Shown here: positions 23,845 to 33,368 of the stretch, one piece after another
Position numbering within the stretch: the first letter of the stretch is position 1
How the letters are laid out: the number at the start of each line of letters is the position of its first letter
Assembly: GCF_021462825.1 (NCBI RefSeq)
Contig: NZ_JAKEEB010000005.1
Coordinates: 188,501-252,500 of the forward strand
DNA from: Streptomyces glomeratus
GTDB taxonomy: Bacteria > Actinomycetota > Actinomycetes > Streptomycetales > Streptomycetaceae
Reading direction: 5' to 3'
DNA length: 64,000 nt
Position numbers and translations under genes: made by a program
Notes under the pieces: generated by a model
Seen by the model: only the letters and a program-made list of their open reading frames with translations
Told to the model about the DNA's origin: nothing
Databases searched by the model: none

Positions 23845-23888
23845 ATTCCCGTCCCGCCGACGGTGGCCGACCTCGGCGGGACGGGAAT
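23845..23888. terminator. Bidirectional hairpin terminator
   Basis: Perfect 16-bp arms (23845-23860 and 23873-23888, beginning ATTCCCGTCCCGCCGA) enclose a 12-base loop. It lies between the ends of two convergent genes, 5 bp after the ycnI-like stop and 8 bp before the glycosyltransferase stop. Confidence 0.85.
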
Positions 23889-23895
23889 GCGGCCG

Positions 23896-25641
23896 TCAGC
23901 CGTGGTGGCCCGGCGTCCGGGAGGGCGCCTGTGCGCGCTCCAGGTGAATGTCCTGGCTCGACAGGGTCATCGGTGACGAGGAGAAGGCGCGCAGGCGGAT
24001 GCGGATGCCCTTCTTCGGGATCACGAAGCGGCCGTCCGGCGCCTGGATCCGGTAGGTCGCCGTCGCATGACCGGCGACCGACGAGGGCCCGTCGAGCGTC
24101 TTCCAGTAGCGGCTCATACCCTGCCCGGTGGTCACCGCGAAGTGGGGTTGCAGGGGCGCGTCACCGGTGTTGGTGACCCGGACCCTGAGGGTCTCGACCG
24201 TCAGGGAAGTCCTGGAGACGGCAGCGGCGCTCATACGCAGCGGCGGTGTGCCGGTCGCCGCCACGGCCACGGCCACCAGGGACGGGACCACCAGGGCGCC
24301 GGCCAGCACCATGCGGGCCACCCGCCGTCCGTGCAGCAGCCGGGGCTGCCAGGCGGTGGTGAAGGCCGAGGGCGGCACGGTGACGGCGGCCGCCAGCCAC
24401 AGCGGCGTCATCAGCAGGTAGTACCCGTCCTGCGAGCGGGTCGCGAGGAAGAAGGCGCACCACGGCAGCACGGTCGCGGCCGGGCCCAGCCGGCGCACGA
24501 ACAGCACGAACAGCGCCAGCAGTCCCGCCGCCAGCAGCATGCTGGCATGCGAGTACCAGGTCAGCCGGTCGCTGCCGTCGGTGTAGTAAAGGGAGATGCC
24601 CACCAGGCCCTGGCCGTGGATCACCGCGCCCTGCGTGAGCGGCAGCGCTATGCCCGATATCCAGGTGCGTGGCTCGCTCACGATGAAGTAAGCGTTGATC
24701 AGCAGCCAGGTTCCGGCGGCCGTACCCAGGATGCGTCCCACGGCTGCGGCGGCCCCGCGCGGGCCCAGTTCCCCGCGGCGCAGCGCGTAGACCCCGGCGA
24801 GCAGGAACGGCGCCAGGAACCAGGGCAGTTGCTGGGTGGCGCAGGCCGCGCCCAGACACGCGGCCCGTGCCCAGTCGGCCGGGCCGCCCGCGCCCATCCG
24901 CGTCCAGCGCACCACGACGGGGATCAGCAGGGCGAGCGCGACGACCGCCGGGTAGCCGAGCCGGGCGTACGTCGGGATCATCCCGAAGCCGAGGCACACC
25001 ATGGTGGCCGCGGAGCGCCACGGCGTCGGCAGCATCTTCCACAGGACGACCGTGCCGAGGACGACCGCGGTCGTGACGGCCAGGGTCTCCGGCACCGCAC
25101 CGTGGCCGATCCACAGCAGGGGCGCGGTCAGCAGGGCGGTCAGCGGCGGGTAGCCGTACGTGTAGTCGTAGCCGCCCGTCACCGTCGGGGTGTAGGCGAT
25201 TCCATGGCCGAACAGCCAGGGCCACGGCTGCCCGTACACCGGGTGGCCGTGTATCAGTTCACGGGCGGCCTGTGTGGTGAGGATCGACTCGTCGCTGAAG
25301 GTGTGCTTCACGGACAGGGCGCAGTAGGCGAGCGTGACCGCCGTCACCAGGACGACGAGGTCGAGCCGCGCCAGCGACCGGCTGCGCCGCACCACCAGCG
25401 TCAGGACACCGGTGGCCAGGATCGACGCGTAGCACAGGGAGATGATCGCGGCGATCACCAGCTTGTGGCTGGCGGCGGAGGACCACACCGAGCGGGTGCC
25501 GATGAACAGGCTGATGTTCGCGAGCAGCGTCAGGATGCGATGCCACTGCGCGGGGGTCTGTTCCTGCTCGTCCGGCGCCACCAGGGGGCTCGGACGCGTC
25601 CATCGGCCGCTTGTCGAGGGCCTCACTTCTGCCAACTGCAC
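23896..25641 (-). CDS. Polytopic membrane glycosyltransferase-like protein
   Basis: A 581-aa membrane protein with about eleven or twelve spans. YGQPWPWLFGHGIAYTPT and GGYDYTYGYPPLTALLTAP (about residues 137-175) fit the outer loop of GT-C or mannosyltransferase-like proteins. Residues about 455-575 form a soluble tail of beta-sandwich type (LTVETLRVRVTNTGDAPLQPHF), unusual for this class. Role is probably cell-wall or lipid glycan assembly. It is a single-gene unit; the 123-bp gap to the nitrate reductase gene holds no other gene. Confidence 0.6.
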   Translation of the reverse strand: MQLAEVRPSTSGRWTRPSPLVAPDEQEQTPAQWHRILTLLANISLFIGTRSVWSSAASHKLVIAAIISLCYASILATGVLTLVVRRSRSLARLDLVVLVTAVTLAYCALSVKHTFSDESILTTQAARELIHGHPVYGQPWPWLFGHGIAYTPTVTGGYDYTYGYPPLTALLTAPLLWIGHGAVPETLAVTTAVVLGTVVLWKMLPTPWRSAATMVCLGFGMIPTYARLGYPAVVALALLIPVVVRWTRMGAGGPADWARAACLGAACATQQLPWFLAPFLLAGVYALRRGELGPRGAAAAVGRILGTAAGTWLLINAYFIVSEPRTWISGIALPLTQGAVIHGQGLVGISLYYTDGSDRLTWYSHASMLLAAGLLALFVLFVRRLGPAATVLPWCAFFLATRSQDGYYLLMTPLWLAAAVTVPPSAFTTAWQPRLLHGRRVARMVLAGALVVPSLVAVAVAATGTPPLRMSAAAVSRTSLTVETLRVRVTNTGDAPLQPHFAVTTGQGMSRYWKTLDGPSSVAGHATATYRIQAPDGRFVIPKKGIRIRLRAFSSSPMTLSSQDIHLERAQAPSRTPGHHG

Positions 25642-25764
25642 GCCACGGAAGGTAGGCCGACAGGATGAACGTCGACCCCCTGGAGGTGAAGAGTCCGGTG
25701 TGATGGCAGTAAGAAGTACCTGTACGGAGGTGTACCGGCTGGGTACATACGCGCTCCTGCCCGG

Positions 25765-28700
25765 TCAGTAGATGTCACGCACATAGCGCTTCTCGGCAGC
25801 CAGCTGCTTCACATACGCGGCCGCCTCCGCCTCGCTCAGTCCGCCGTGCACGGCCGCGATGTCCCGCAGCGCCCGGTCGACGTCCTTGGCCATACGCGAG
25901 GCGTCCCCGCAGACATAGAGGCGGGCGCCGTCCCGCAGCCAGTGCCACAGCTCCAGGCCGTGCTCGCGCATCCGGTCCTGGACGTAGATCTTGGCCCGCT
26001 GGTCCCGGGAGAAGGCGGTGTCGAGCCGGGTGAGGAGACCTTCCCGCCGGAGCGCCCCCAGCTCCTCCTCGTAGTAGAAGTCGGTGGCGCGGTGCTGCTC
26101 CCCGAAGAACAGCCAGTTCGGGGCTTTGTGTCCCAGTTCGCGGCGTTCCTCGAGGAAACCGAGGAACGGCGCGACTCCGGTCCCGGGGCCCACCATCACC
26201 ATCGGCGTCGAGCCGTCGGCCGGGGGCCGGAAGTGCGGGGAGCGCTGCACGAAGACCGGCACCGCGGTGCCCGGCTCGGTTTCCGTGAGGAAGCCGCCGC
26301 AGACCCCCGCCCGCCGCCGCCCGCCCAGGCCCTCGTAGCGCACCACGGACACCGTCAGCGACACCCGGTGCGGATCGACGAGCGGGCTCGAGGAGATCGA
26401 GTACAGCCGCGGCCGCAGCCGCTTGAGCACCCCGGTCCACTCCTCGGCCGACGCCTTCACCGCGTGCTCGGCCACCACGTCGACCGCCTGCCGCCCCCAG
26501 GACCAGCGTGCCAGCCCGTCCTTGTTGTCGGGCCGCAGCAGTTGCCGCAGCTCCCGGCCGTCACGCGTGCGTTCGGCGACGAAGCGCAGAAGGTCCGGGG
26601 TGATCCGGGTGATGTCGAGATGCCGGAGCAGGAGGTCGGCGAAGGGCATCTCGCCACCCTCCGCGGTCTCGACCGCCGTGGAGCCGTCGATCCCCGTCGC
26701 TCCCAGCCACTCCTCCACCAGGGCCGGGGAGTTGACCGGGTGCACCCCGAGCGCGTCCCCGGCTTCGTACGAGAGGTCCGTCCCGCTGGTGTCGAAGGTG
26801 AACCGCCGCACCTCCTTGCCCGCGCCGGGCCGGCTCAGCGGCTGGTTGCCGATGAGGCGGACGGCGGCCGGGGCGGGTTTCCCGGCCCGGGGCGCCGCCG
26901 GGGCCGATTCACTCGTGCCGGTCGCCGTCGGGGCCGGAGTTCCCGCACCGGGCGCCTTCGGGGCCGGGGTTCCCGCGCCTGGCGTCTTCGGGTCCAGTGC
27001 CGGTGTCGGGCCGGCGAGGGCACCGAGGACCTCCTCGAGCCAGGCCCCCGCCGACGGCTCGTAATCGGGTTCGCAGTCCGTGCGCGGCGTGAGGCGCACC
27101 CCGCCCAGCTCGTGCAGACGCGCGTCCAGCCGGCGCCCGTGCCCGCAGAAGTCGTCGTACGACGAGTCCCCGAAGGCGAGCACGGCGTACCGGACGCCGT
27201 CGAGCCTCGGAGCCTCCTGACCGGAGAGGTCGTCCCAGAAGCCGGAGCCGTTGTCGGGGGCCTCCCCGTCGCCGAATGTGCTGGTTATCAGCAACAGATC
27301 GGCGCCGCGCGGAAGGTGACGCACATCGGTCTCGTCCATGCCGGCCAGGGTGGCCCGGTGCCCGGTCGCGGTCAGCCGCTGCACGGTGGCGGCCGCGAAC
27401 TCCTCCGCGTTCCCCGTCTGCGAGGCCCACAGCACGACGACCTCGCGGCCGCCCGGCTCCCGGGGCGTGCCATCCGTCCCGGACCTGGAGTACAGGCCCG
27501 CGAGGACCCCGTTGACCCACAGGGCGTGCTCGGGGCTGAAGGGCGCGTCCGGCGGCAGCACGGGCACGCCCGGCATGCCGGCGGGGAGCCCCGCGAGGAA
27601 CCCGGTCAGGTACTGGCGTTCGAGGCTGGTCAGGACCGGCGGCGGTGAGGGAACGAAACCGAAGGCGGCGCCGGCCGGCGCGGCGAGGGCCGGGGGGGTG
27701 TCCGCCGTGGTGGTGAGCGGGGCCGTGCCCGGTGCCGGGGCGAGGGCGGGAGCCTGGGCGCCGTGCTCGACGGCCGGCGGTTCCGCCACCTTCGTCAGCG
27801 CCACCGCGCACACCTTGAACTCCGGCTGGAACGACACCGGATCCACCGCGTCGCTGGTCACCGCGTTGACACTCAGATACTCGCCGAACAGGTCGTTCCA
27901 GTGGAACGGCGCGAAACAGCACCCCGGCCGCACCCGGTCGGTCACCACCGCAGGCAGGACGGCCCGCCCACGCCGCGAGGCCACCTCGAGCCGGTCGCCG
28001 TCCACGATCCCGAGCCGTTCGGCGTCCTCGGGATGCACCTCCACGAAAGGCCCCGGATTGAGCTTGTTGAGCTTGGCGACCTTCCCGGTCTTCGTCAGCG
28101 TGTGCCACTGGTGCTGCACCCGTCCGGTGCTGAGCAGGAACGGAAAGTCGTCGTCCGGGAGCTCGGCGGGCAGCAGGTGCGGTCGCGCGTGGAACACGGC
28201 CCGTCCGCTCGGCGTCGGGAAGGACAGCCCGCCCTCCACGTACCGGATGGGATTGCGCGCCGGGCCGTCCTCCCGCGCGGCCGGCCACTGCACGGGCCCG
28301 GACCGCAGTCGCCCGTAGGTCACCCCACGCAGATCCCAGCCGGTCTTCGGGTTCCACGCCCGCCTGATCTCCTCGAAGACCTCCTCCGCGCTGTCGTACG
28401 AGAACCCGTCCGCGTACCCCATCTCCCGCGCGACGGCCGCGATCAGCCGCCAGTCGGCCGTCGCCTCGCCCGGCGGGTCCACTGCGGGCCGGGCGAGGGT
28501 CAGCCCCCGCTCGCTGTTGACGAGGACGCCCTCCGTCTCGGTCCACAGCGCGCCGGGCAGGACGACGTCGGCGTACGCGTTGGTCTCGGTCTCCGCGAAC
28601 GCGTCCTGCACCACGACGAACTCCGCGGCCTCCAGCCCCTCGATGACGGTCTTCCGGTTGGCCACCGACGCCACGGGGTTGGTGCACATGATCCAGCAGG

Positions 28701-29919
28701 CCTTGATCTCTCCCTCGGCCATCTTCTGGAACATCTCGACGGTTCCGCGCCCGACCCCGTCCTCGCGGAGCGTGCCGGACGGCACCCCCCACAACTCCTC
28801 GACGAACGCCCGCTCCTCGGCCACGAGGACGGACCGCTGACCCGGCAGCCCGGGCCCCATGTAGCCCATTTCCCGGCCGCCCATGGCGTTGGGCTGCCCG
28901 GTGAGCGAGAACGGGCCGCTGCCCGGGCGGCAGATCGCCCCGGTCGCCAGATGCAGATTGACCAGCGCGTTGGTGTTCCAGGTCCCATGGGTGGACTGGT
29001 TGAGCCCCATGGTCCAGCAGCTCGTCCACTCCTTCGCCTCGCCGATGAGCCGCGCCGCCTCCCGGATGTCGTCCTCGGCGAGACCCGTGATCTCCGCGAC
29101 GGTCGCGGGCGCGTAGTCGGCGAGGAAGCCGGGCATCGCCTCCCAGCCCTCGGTGTGCCGGGCGATGAAGTCGGCGTCCGTGTGACCGTTCTCATACAGC
29201 AGGTGCAGCAGCCCGTTGAGCAGGGCGAGATCGGTTCCGGGCCGGATCTGCAGGAATAGGTCCGCCTTCGCCGCGGTCGCGGTGCGCCGGGGGTCGACCA
29301 CGATCAGCTTGGCGCCCGCCTTGACCCGGTCCATCAGCCGCAGGAAGAGGATCGGATGGCAGTCGGCCATGTTCGAGCCGATGACCAGGAAGACATCGGC
29401 CTTGTCCAGGTCGTCGTACGAGCCCGGCGGCCCGTCGGCGCCCAGCGACAGCTTGTAGCCCGCGCCCGCGCTGGCCATGCACAGCCTCGAGTTGGACTCG
29501 ATCCGGTTCGTCCTCACGAACCCCTTGGCGAGCTTGTTCGCCAGGTACTGCGCCTCCAGGCTGAGCTGCCCTGAAACATAGAAAGCGACCGCGTCCGGAC
29601 CGTGCTCGTCGACGATCTCCCGCAGTCGGCGCGCGGTCGTGCGGACGGCCGCGTCGACGGACGCGGGCGACGGCTCCTCACCGCGGTCGGCACGGACGAG
29701 CGCCGTGGTCAGCCGCCCGGGAGCGGCCAGCAGATCCGCGGTGGTCGCCCCCTTGGTGCACAGCCGCCCGCGATTGGCGGGGTGCTCCTTGTCGCCTGAC
29801 GCCTTGACGACGCGGCGACGGCCGTCGGCGCCGGTCGCGACGTCGAGCACGATTCCGCAGCCGACGCCGCAGTACGAGCAGACGGTCCGTATCTGCTGCG
29901 TTCCGGGACTTGTCGTCAT
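25765..29919 (-). CDS. Assimilatory nitrate reductase fused to a flavoprotein reductase
   Basis: A 1384-aa fusion that should pass electrons from NAD(P)H to nitrate in one chain. Residues 1-730 are a NasA-like molybdopterin oxidoreductase with a [4Fe-4S] site (Cys14, Cys17, Cys21, Cys54), a NSRLCMASA segment with the expected Mo-ligand Cys, and [20 protein letters not shown]. Flavodoxin ([15 protein letters not shown]) spans about 825-965, a Pro/Ala/Gly-rich linker with repeats about 970-1020, and a CysJ-like FAD/NADPH reductase 1020-1384 ([27 protein letters not shown]). It needs Mo, explaining the nearby mod genes. The ATG at 29919 has a possible GlnR box about 24 bp upstream. Such fusions are known in streptomycetes; the activity of the fused form is inferred. 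Confidence 0.88.
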   Translation of the reverse strand: MTTSPGTQQIRTVCSYCGVGCGIVLDVATGADGRRRVVKASGDKEHPANRGRLCTKGATTADLLAAPGRLTTALVRADRGEEPSPASVDAAVRTTARRLREIVDEHGPDAVAFYVSGQLSLEAQYLANKLAKGFVRTNRIESNSRLCMASAGAGYKLSLGADGPPGSYDDLDKADVFLVIGSNMADCHPILFLRLMDRVKAGAKLIVVDPRRTATAAKADLFLQIRPGTDLALLNGLLHLLYENGHTDADFIARHTEGWEAMPGFLADYAPATVAEITGLAEDDIREAARLIGEAKEWTSCWTMGLNQSTHGTWNTNALVNLHLATGAICRPGSGPFSLTGQPNAMGGREMGYMGPGLPGQRSVLVAEERAFVEELWGVPSGTLREDGVGRGTVEMFQKMAEGEIKACWIMCTNPVASVANRKTVIEGLEAAEFVVVQDAFAETETNAYADVVLPGALWTETEGVLVNSERGLTLARPAVDPPGEATADWRLIAAVAREMGYADGFSYDSAEEVFEEIRRAWNPKTGWDLRGVTYGRLRSGPVQWPAAREDGPARNPIRYVEGGLSFPTPSGRAVFHARPHLLPAELPDDDFPFLLSTGRVQHQWHTLTKTGKVAKLNKLNPGPFVEVHPEDAERLGIVDGDRLEVASRRGRAVLPAVVTDRVRPGCCFAPFHWNDLFGEYLSVNAVTSDAVDPVSFQPEFKVCAVALTKVAEPPAVEHGAQAPALAPAPGTAPLTTTADTPPALAAPAGAAFGFVPSPPPVLTSLERQYLTGFLAGLPAGMPGVPVLPPDAPFSPEHALWVNGVLAGLYSRSGTDGTPREPGGREVVVLWASQTGNAEEFAAATVQRLTATGHRATLAGMDETDVRHLPRGADLLLITSTFGDGEAPDNGSGFWDDLSGQEAPRLDGVRYAVLAFGDSSYDDFCGHGRRLDARLHELGGVRLTPRTDCEPDYEPSAGAWLEEVLGALAGPTPALDPKTPGAGTPAPKAPGAGTPAPTATGTSESAPAAPRAGKPAPAAVRLIGNQPLSRPGAGKEVRRFTFDTSGTDLSYEAGDALGVHPVNSPALVEEWLGATGIDGSTAVETAEGGEMPFADLLLRHLDITRITPDLLRFVAERTRDGRELRQLLRPDNKDGLARWSWGRQAVDVVAEHAVKASAEEWTGVLKRLRPRLYSISSSPLVDPHRVSLTVSVVRYEGLGGRRRAGVCGGFLTETEPGTAVPVFVQRSPHFRPPADGSTPMVMVGPGTGVAPFLGFLEERRELGHKAPNWLFFGEQHRATDFYYEEELGALRREGLLTRLDTAFSRDQRAKIYVQDRMREHGLELWHWLRDGARLYVCGDASRMAKDVDRALRDIAAVHGGLSEAEAAAYVKQLAAEKRYVRDIY

Positions 29920-29942
29920 GACGACGACCGTAAGAACCGGCC

Positions 29943-29981
29943 GTTACGCCGGTGTCACACGCCTCGATCTTGAGGGGTTAC
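29943..29981 (-). promoter_or_regulatory. Candidate GlnR box of the nitrate reductase gene
   Basis: On the minus strand, GTGAC-N6-GTAAC (29958 to 29943) fits a GlnR a-b half-site pair (GTnAC-N6-GnAAC), and GTAAC-N6-AGATC (29981 to 29966) is a weaker second pair. GlnR controls nitrate assimilation in streptomycetes, so position and pattern agree. Confidence 0.45.
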
Positions 29982-30114
29982 GGGAGCTGCACAGGAGGCC
30001 CTCGGCCGGTGTGAGGTGGGTGCGAGGGCGGTACAAGGGGACGGTGAGGCCGAGGAGGCGAAGCAACCGAGGGCCGCGGTGGCATCGGTGGCGTCGGTGG
30101 TCTGGATGCCCCCA

Positions 30115-30213
30115 GGTGGCGTAGGTGGCGCAGGTGGCGCAGGCGGCTCAGGTGGCCCGGGCGGCCCAGGTGGCGTCGGCGGCCCAGGCGGCTGGGGTGG
30201 GGGAGGTGGCCGG
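30115..30213. repeat. 9-bp GGTGGC-type tandem repeat, eleven copies
   Basis: Units such as GGTGGCGCA and GGCGGCCCA run from 30115 to 30213 with a constant GGNGGC frame. They lie in the 411-bp gap (29920-30330) between nitrate reductase and the SepF-like gene. Read in one frame they encode poly-Gly, but the ribosome site and homology favour a later start for the next gene. Confidence 0.8.
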
Positions 30214-30330
30214 CGTGGCGGAAAGCGGATCGGAGGGCGTCGCGGTCCGTGTCGCTATTGGGCCGAACGGGTGACCATGCGTAAGAATTGGCCGATGCAG
30301 ACGATGAGTGCGAGCCAGCGGGGAGGGCCG

Positions 30331-30720
30331 GTGAACAGCCACGATGTCACCGACGAACAGTGGGAAGGGCTCGCTCAGGTCGTTCCGCTGCGTGGCCGGG
30401 ACGCCTGGCCGTCCGCGGTCGACCACCGGTCCATACCCGAGGCGGAGACCGAGGCGCGCCGCCGTTTCGTGGTCCTGCGGGTCAATGTGTTCGCGGACGC
30501 CCGCGAGGTCGCCGAGACGCTGATGGCGGGAGTGCCCGTGCTGCTGGACCTCACGGGCGCGGAGAGCGAGGTCGCCAAGCGGGTGCTGGACTTCAGCACG
30601 GGGGTCGTCTTCGGCCTGGCCAGCGGGATGCATCGCGTCGACCGCAACGTCTTCCTGCTGACCCCGCCGGGCACCGAGGTGCGGGGCCTGATGGAGGGGG
30701 CGGGGGTTCCCGGCGTCTGA
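30331..30720 (+). CDS. SepF-like cell-division protein
   Basis: A 129-aa SepF-domain protein (RRFVVLRVNVFADAREVAETL, AGVPVLLDLTGAESEVAKRVLDFSTGVVFGL, MHRVDRNVFLLTP). SepF binds FtsZ and the membrane; streptomycetes have several SepF-like paralogues. Start GTG 30331 follows GGGGAGGG; ATG 30278 and 30295 are alternatives, and a longer frame through the 9-bp array would add poly-Gly. The N-terminal amphipathic membrane helix of true SepF is not evident, which suggests a SepF-like paralogue rather than the division-site SepF. Confidence 0.8.
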   Translation: MNSHDVTDEQWEGLAQVVPLRGRDAWPSAVDHRSIPEAETEARRRFVVLRVNVFADAREVAETLMAGVPVLLDLTGAESEVAKRVLDFSTGVVFGLASGMHRVDRNVFLLTPPGTEVRGLMEGAGVPGV

Positions 30721-30862
30721 ACGCCGGCGCCCGACGTACGGGACGGGTTGTGCGGGCCGGTGACTCCGGGCGTCGACGCGTGGCTTCCTCGGTCGCCCGA
30801 TCGTAGGAAGGGCGCGAGGGCGGAACGGTTCGCCCGGGGCAGGGGACCCTACCGTCCCGGAC

Positions 30863-32053
30863 ATGACCGCCTCACCCGAGCTGTTCCTGCCGGACCGGCC
30901 CGGCACCCCCGACGCCCATCCGGACCGGCCGGACCGCCCCCGCGTGACCGAGCTGCGGCTGTCCGCGTTCGCCGGGCACCGGCGGGCCGCATTCCCGCTG
31001 GGTGCGTTGACGCTCTTCACCGGGCCCAGCGGCTCGGGCAAATCCCGGGCGTTGCAGGCGTACGAGGCGCTGGCGCGGCTCGGCGGCGGAGCCGAGCTGG
31101 GGGAGGCGTTCCCGGCTCCGGCGGCCTGCGTCCCCGAGCGGGCGCGGCCCGACGCCCAGCGGCGGCGCGGCTTCCGCATCGGCTGCACGGCCGACGGCCC
31201 ACAGGGGCCCGTCCGGCTCGACCTCGCCGTCCAGGCCGAGCCCGAGCTGCGCATCGTCGGCGAGCGGCTGACCTGCGGCGGGCTGGTGCTGCTGGAGACG
31301 GCCCTGCGCGACCCGGGCCGGGCGGCGGTGCAGGCGGCCTGGCACACGGCGGGCTCCTCACCGGTCACCCGGGCTCCGCTCCCGGACGACCGCCTCGGCA
31401 CCGCCCTGCTGCCGCTGCGGGTGGCGGGCAAGACCGACGGCCAGCGCCGCGTGCTCGCCGCGGCCGAGCAGATGGTGGTCGCCCTGCGCTCGGTCTTCGC
31501 CTGCGACCCGCGCCCCCGCCGGATGCGCGCCCCCGTCCCGCCGGGCGCGGGCCGGCTGCTGCCGGGCTGTGACAACCTCGCCGACGTGCTGTGGCGTACC
31601 CGCGCGGAGTGCCCCCGACGGCATGCGCTGCTGACCTCGGCGGTCGGGGCCGGATGCGCGGGACGGGTGGTGGATCTGCTGGCCGAGCCGCTCGGCGACG
31701 GACGGATCCGCGCCCTGCTGGACCGGGGTGACGGGCTGCGGACGCCGCTGGAACTCCTGGGCGACGGCGAACTGCGCTATGTGGCCCTGGCGCTGGTGCT
31801 CCTGACCGGTCCGGGCGTCCTCGAGGTCGACCCGGTGGGGGAGGTGCCGGCGGCGATGCAGACCCTCACGGTGCTGGCGGACGGCTTCGACCGGTGCATG
31901 GACTCCGGGCAGACGCGGGAACTGCTCCGGCTGGCGGCACGGATGTGCGAACGCGGCCATATCCGCCTGGTGGGCGCGGTGAGCGAGGCGCCCGGGGCGA
32001 CGGAGGCGGACGGGGTGACGGTGGTAGACCTGAGCCGTGACACCAGAGTCTGA
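30863..32053 (+). CDS. AAA-type ATP-binding protein
   Basis: A 396-aa ATPase of the RecF/ABC-like AAA group. Walker A is GPSGSGKS (residues 54-61) and an LGDGELRYVALAL signature-like segment (about 300) replaces LSGGQ. A canonical Walker B DE pair is degenerate (VLEVDPVGE). No DNA-binding or nuclease domain is seen. It overlaps the next gene by 17 bp, suggesting a shared mRNA. Function unknown. Confidence 0.65.
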   Translation: MTASPELFLPDRPGTPDAHPDRPDRPRVTELRLSAFAGHRRAAFPLGALTLFTGPSGSGKSRALQAYEALARLGGGAELGEAFPAPAACVPERARPDAQRRRGFRIGCTADGPQGPVRLDLAVQAEPELRIVGERLTCGGLVLLETALRDPGRAAVQAAWHTAGSSPVTRAPLPDDRLGTALLPLRVAGKTDGQRRVLAAAEQMVVALRSVFACDPRPRRMRAPVPPGAGRLLPGCDNLADVLWRTRAECPRRHALLTSAVGAGCAGRVVDLLAEPLGDGRIRALLDRGDGLRTPLELLGDGELRYVALALVLLTGPGVLEVDPVGEVPAAMQTLTVLADGFDRCMDSGQTRELLRLAARMCERGHIRLVGAVSEAPGATEADGVTVVDLSRDTRV

Positions 32054-32579
32054 GCCCGCGCCACAGAAACCCGAGTCCGTGACACCGGGGTCTGAGCCCG
32101 CGCCACAGGGTCCCAAGTCCGAGACACCGGCGCCTGGGTTTGCGCCACAGGGTCCCGAGTCCGAGACACCGGAGTCCGAGCCCGCGCCACAAGCTCCCGA
32201 GTCCGCGCCACAGGATTCCGAGTCCGTGTCTCCGGAGCCCGGAGTGCCCGAGGGTCTCGATGTGGCGGGGCTCCAGCGCCGCCTCGCGGACTTCGCCGCG
32301 GCGCGCAACTGGCAGCCGTACCACACCCCCAAGAACCTGGCGGCCGCGCTGAGCGTCGAGGCGTCCGAACTGGTCGAGATCTTCCAGTGGTTGACACCCG
32401 AGGAGTCCGCCCGGGTGATGGACGACCCCGCGACCGCCCATCGGGTCAGGGACGAGGTCGCGGACGTGCTCGCGTATCTGCTCCAGCTGTGCGGCGTCCT
32501 CGGCATCGACGCGCTGGCGGTGCTCGACGCGAAGATCGACCGCAACGAGGAGAGGTTCCCGGCGCCGGGCACCGACTGA
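32037..32579 (+). CDS. MazG-like nucleotide pyrophosphohydrolase with a repeat tail
   Basis: A 180-aa protein. Residues 75-180 are a MazG-like all-alpha NTP pyrophosphatase, with metal ligands in VEASELVEIFQW and RVRDEVADVLAYL. It would hydrolyse non-canonical dNTP. Residues 1-70 are a Pro/Glu/Ser-rich tail of imperfect 14-residue repeats that looks disordered. GTG 32037 overlaps the AAA gene; an internal start after the repeats would give a standard-length enzyme, so the tail may not always be translated. Confidence 0.7.
   Translation: MTPESEPAPQKPESVTPGSEPAPQGPKSETPAPGFAPQGPESETPESEPAPQAPESAPQDSESVSPEPGVPEGLDVAGLQRRLADFAAARNWQPYHTPKNLAAALSVEASELVEIFQWLTPEESARVMDDPATAHRVRDEVADVLAYLLQLCGVLGIDALAVLDAKIDRNEERFPAPGTD
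32052..32219 (+). repeat. 42-bp coding repeat in the MazG-like gene
   Basis: Imperfect 42-bp units encode EPAPQKPESVTPGS, EPAPQGPKSETPAP, GFAPQGPESETPES and EPAPQAPESAP. The unit is a multiple of three, so the frame is kept. The same word CCGCGCCACAG recurs in each copy. Confidence 0.8.
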
Positions 32580-32631
32580 GACGGAACCCGGCCCCGCCAA
32601 CGGCCGACAGTTACTCTCCGGAGTCACCGAG

Positions 32632-32716
32632 TTGTCCCCATCCCTCGGGTTGTCCACAGATTTCGGTCCAGCTCTGGCTTTTCGGCCCGCGAACCCTCAC
32701 TCTGGGTAGTGGACAA
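32632..32716. promoter_or_regulatory. Three DnaA-box-like sequences
   Basis: TTGTCCCCA (32632-32640), TTGTCCACA (32650-32658, a perfect streptomycete-type DnaA box) and TTGTCCACT on the minus strand (32708-32716) lie within 85 bp, upstream of the DUF6099-like gene. One perfect box can occur by chance; three in this space is less likely. Confidence 0.4.
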
Positions 32717-32768
32717 CGGAGTTCGGGCATGACGTGTGGGAGCGCGTCGGACAGAGTGGGGGCAGCGC

Positions 32769-33245
32769 ATGGACGCGGTGCGGCTCATCGTGGCGAGCAG
32801 GCGCGCCCTGGCGGGGAGCGAGGGCGGACCGAGGATCATGAAGGAGGCGTGGCAGGCCTACGCTCTGGCGCAGGCGATCGGCAGTCGCCTGGCGGTCTCG
32901 GGTCCACCCGAACTGCGCGGCGAGGCACTGGGATTGACGGAGCTGGCGGGCAGGGGCTGCGGTGTCCTGGACACTCCCGCCATCGACATGGCCGACCTGC
33001 GGGCCGCTCAGCTCACGGATCTCGGTGACGCCCGCAAGGCCCTCGTCGACCTGGGCACCCTCCTCACGGAACTCGGCATGGCCCTCGTCGCGGTCGCGAG
33101 CGCGGCGGACGACGAGGGCACGTACTGGCAGTGCATGGAGGCGATAGACGCGGCCGACGAGTCGAGGGACCGGGTGCGGGAGATGCTGCGCAGACTGGCG
33201 GCGAGAGACGGCGAGATAAGGGAGCGTTACAGAGCGGCGGGCTGA
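32769..33245 (+). CDS. Small helical protein, DUF6099-like
   Basis: A 158-aa soluble, mostly helical protein (MDAVRLIVASRRALAGSEG at the start, EAIDAADESRDRVREMLRRL near the end). I recall similar streptomycete proteins as DUF6099, function unknown. ATG 32769 is preceded by a plausible purine-rich site; an upstream in-frame start at 32736 exists. It stands alone, preceded by DnaA-like boxes and followed by an F420-type oxidoreductase. Confidence 0.65.
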   Translation: MDAVRLIVASRRALAGSEGGPRIMKEAWQAYALAQAIGSRLAVSGPPELRGEALGLTELAGRGCGVLDTPAIDMADLRAAQLTDLGDARKALVDLGTLLTELGMALVAVASAADDEGTYWQCMEAIDAADESRDRVREMLRRLAARDGEIRERYRAAG

Positions 33246-33368
33246 GCGCACCGTGCGCGCCCAGGCGGGGAGCGCCTGACCGACGGTCCTGTGGTTCCAC
33301 CGAGCGAGTCCGCCGAAGGCCGTGGGGCGTGCGAGGCCGCCCGGTGTTCGAGCGTGCAGGATGGAGGT

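Noticed and set aside
30016..30330. N-terminal poly-Gly extension of the SepF-like protein
   Set aside because: The segment is a 9-bp DNA repeat, and a good ribosome site plus family length favour the start at 30331.
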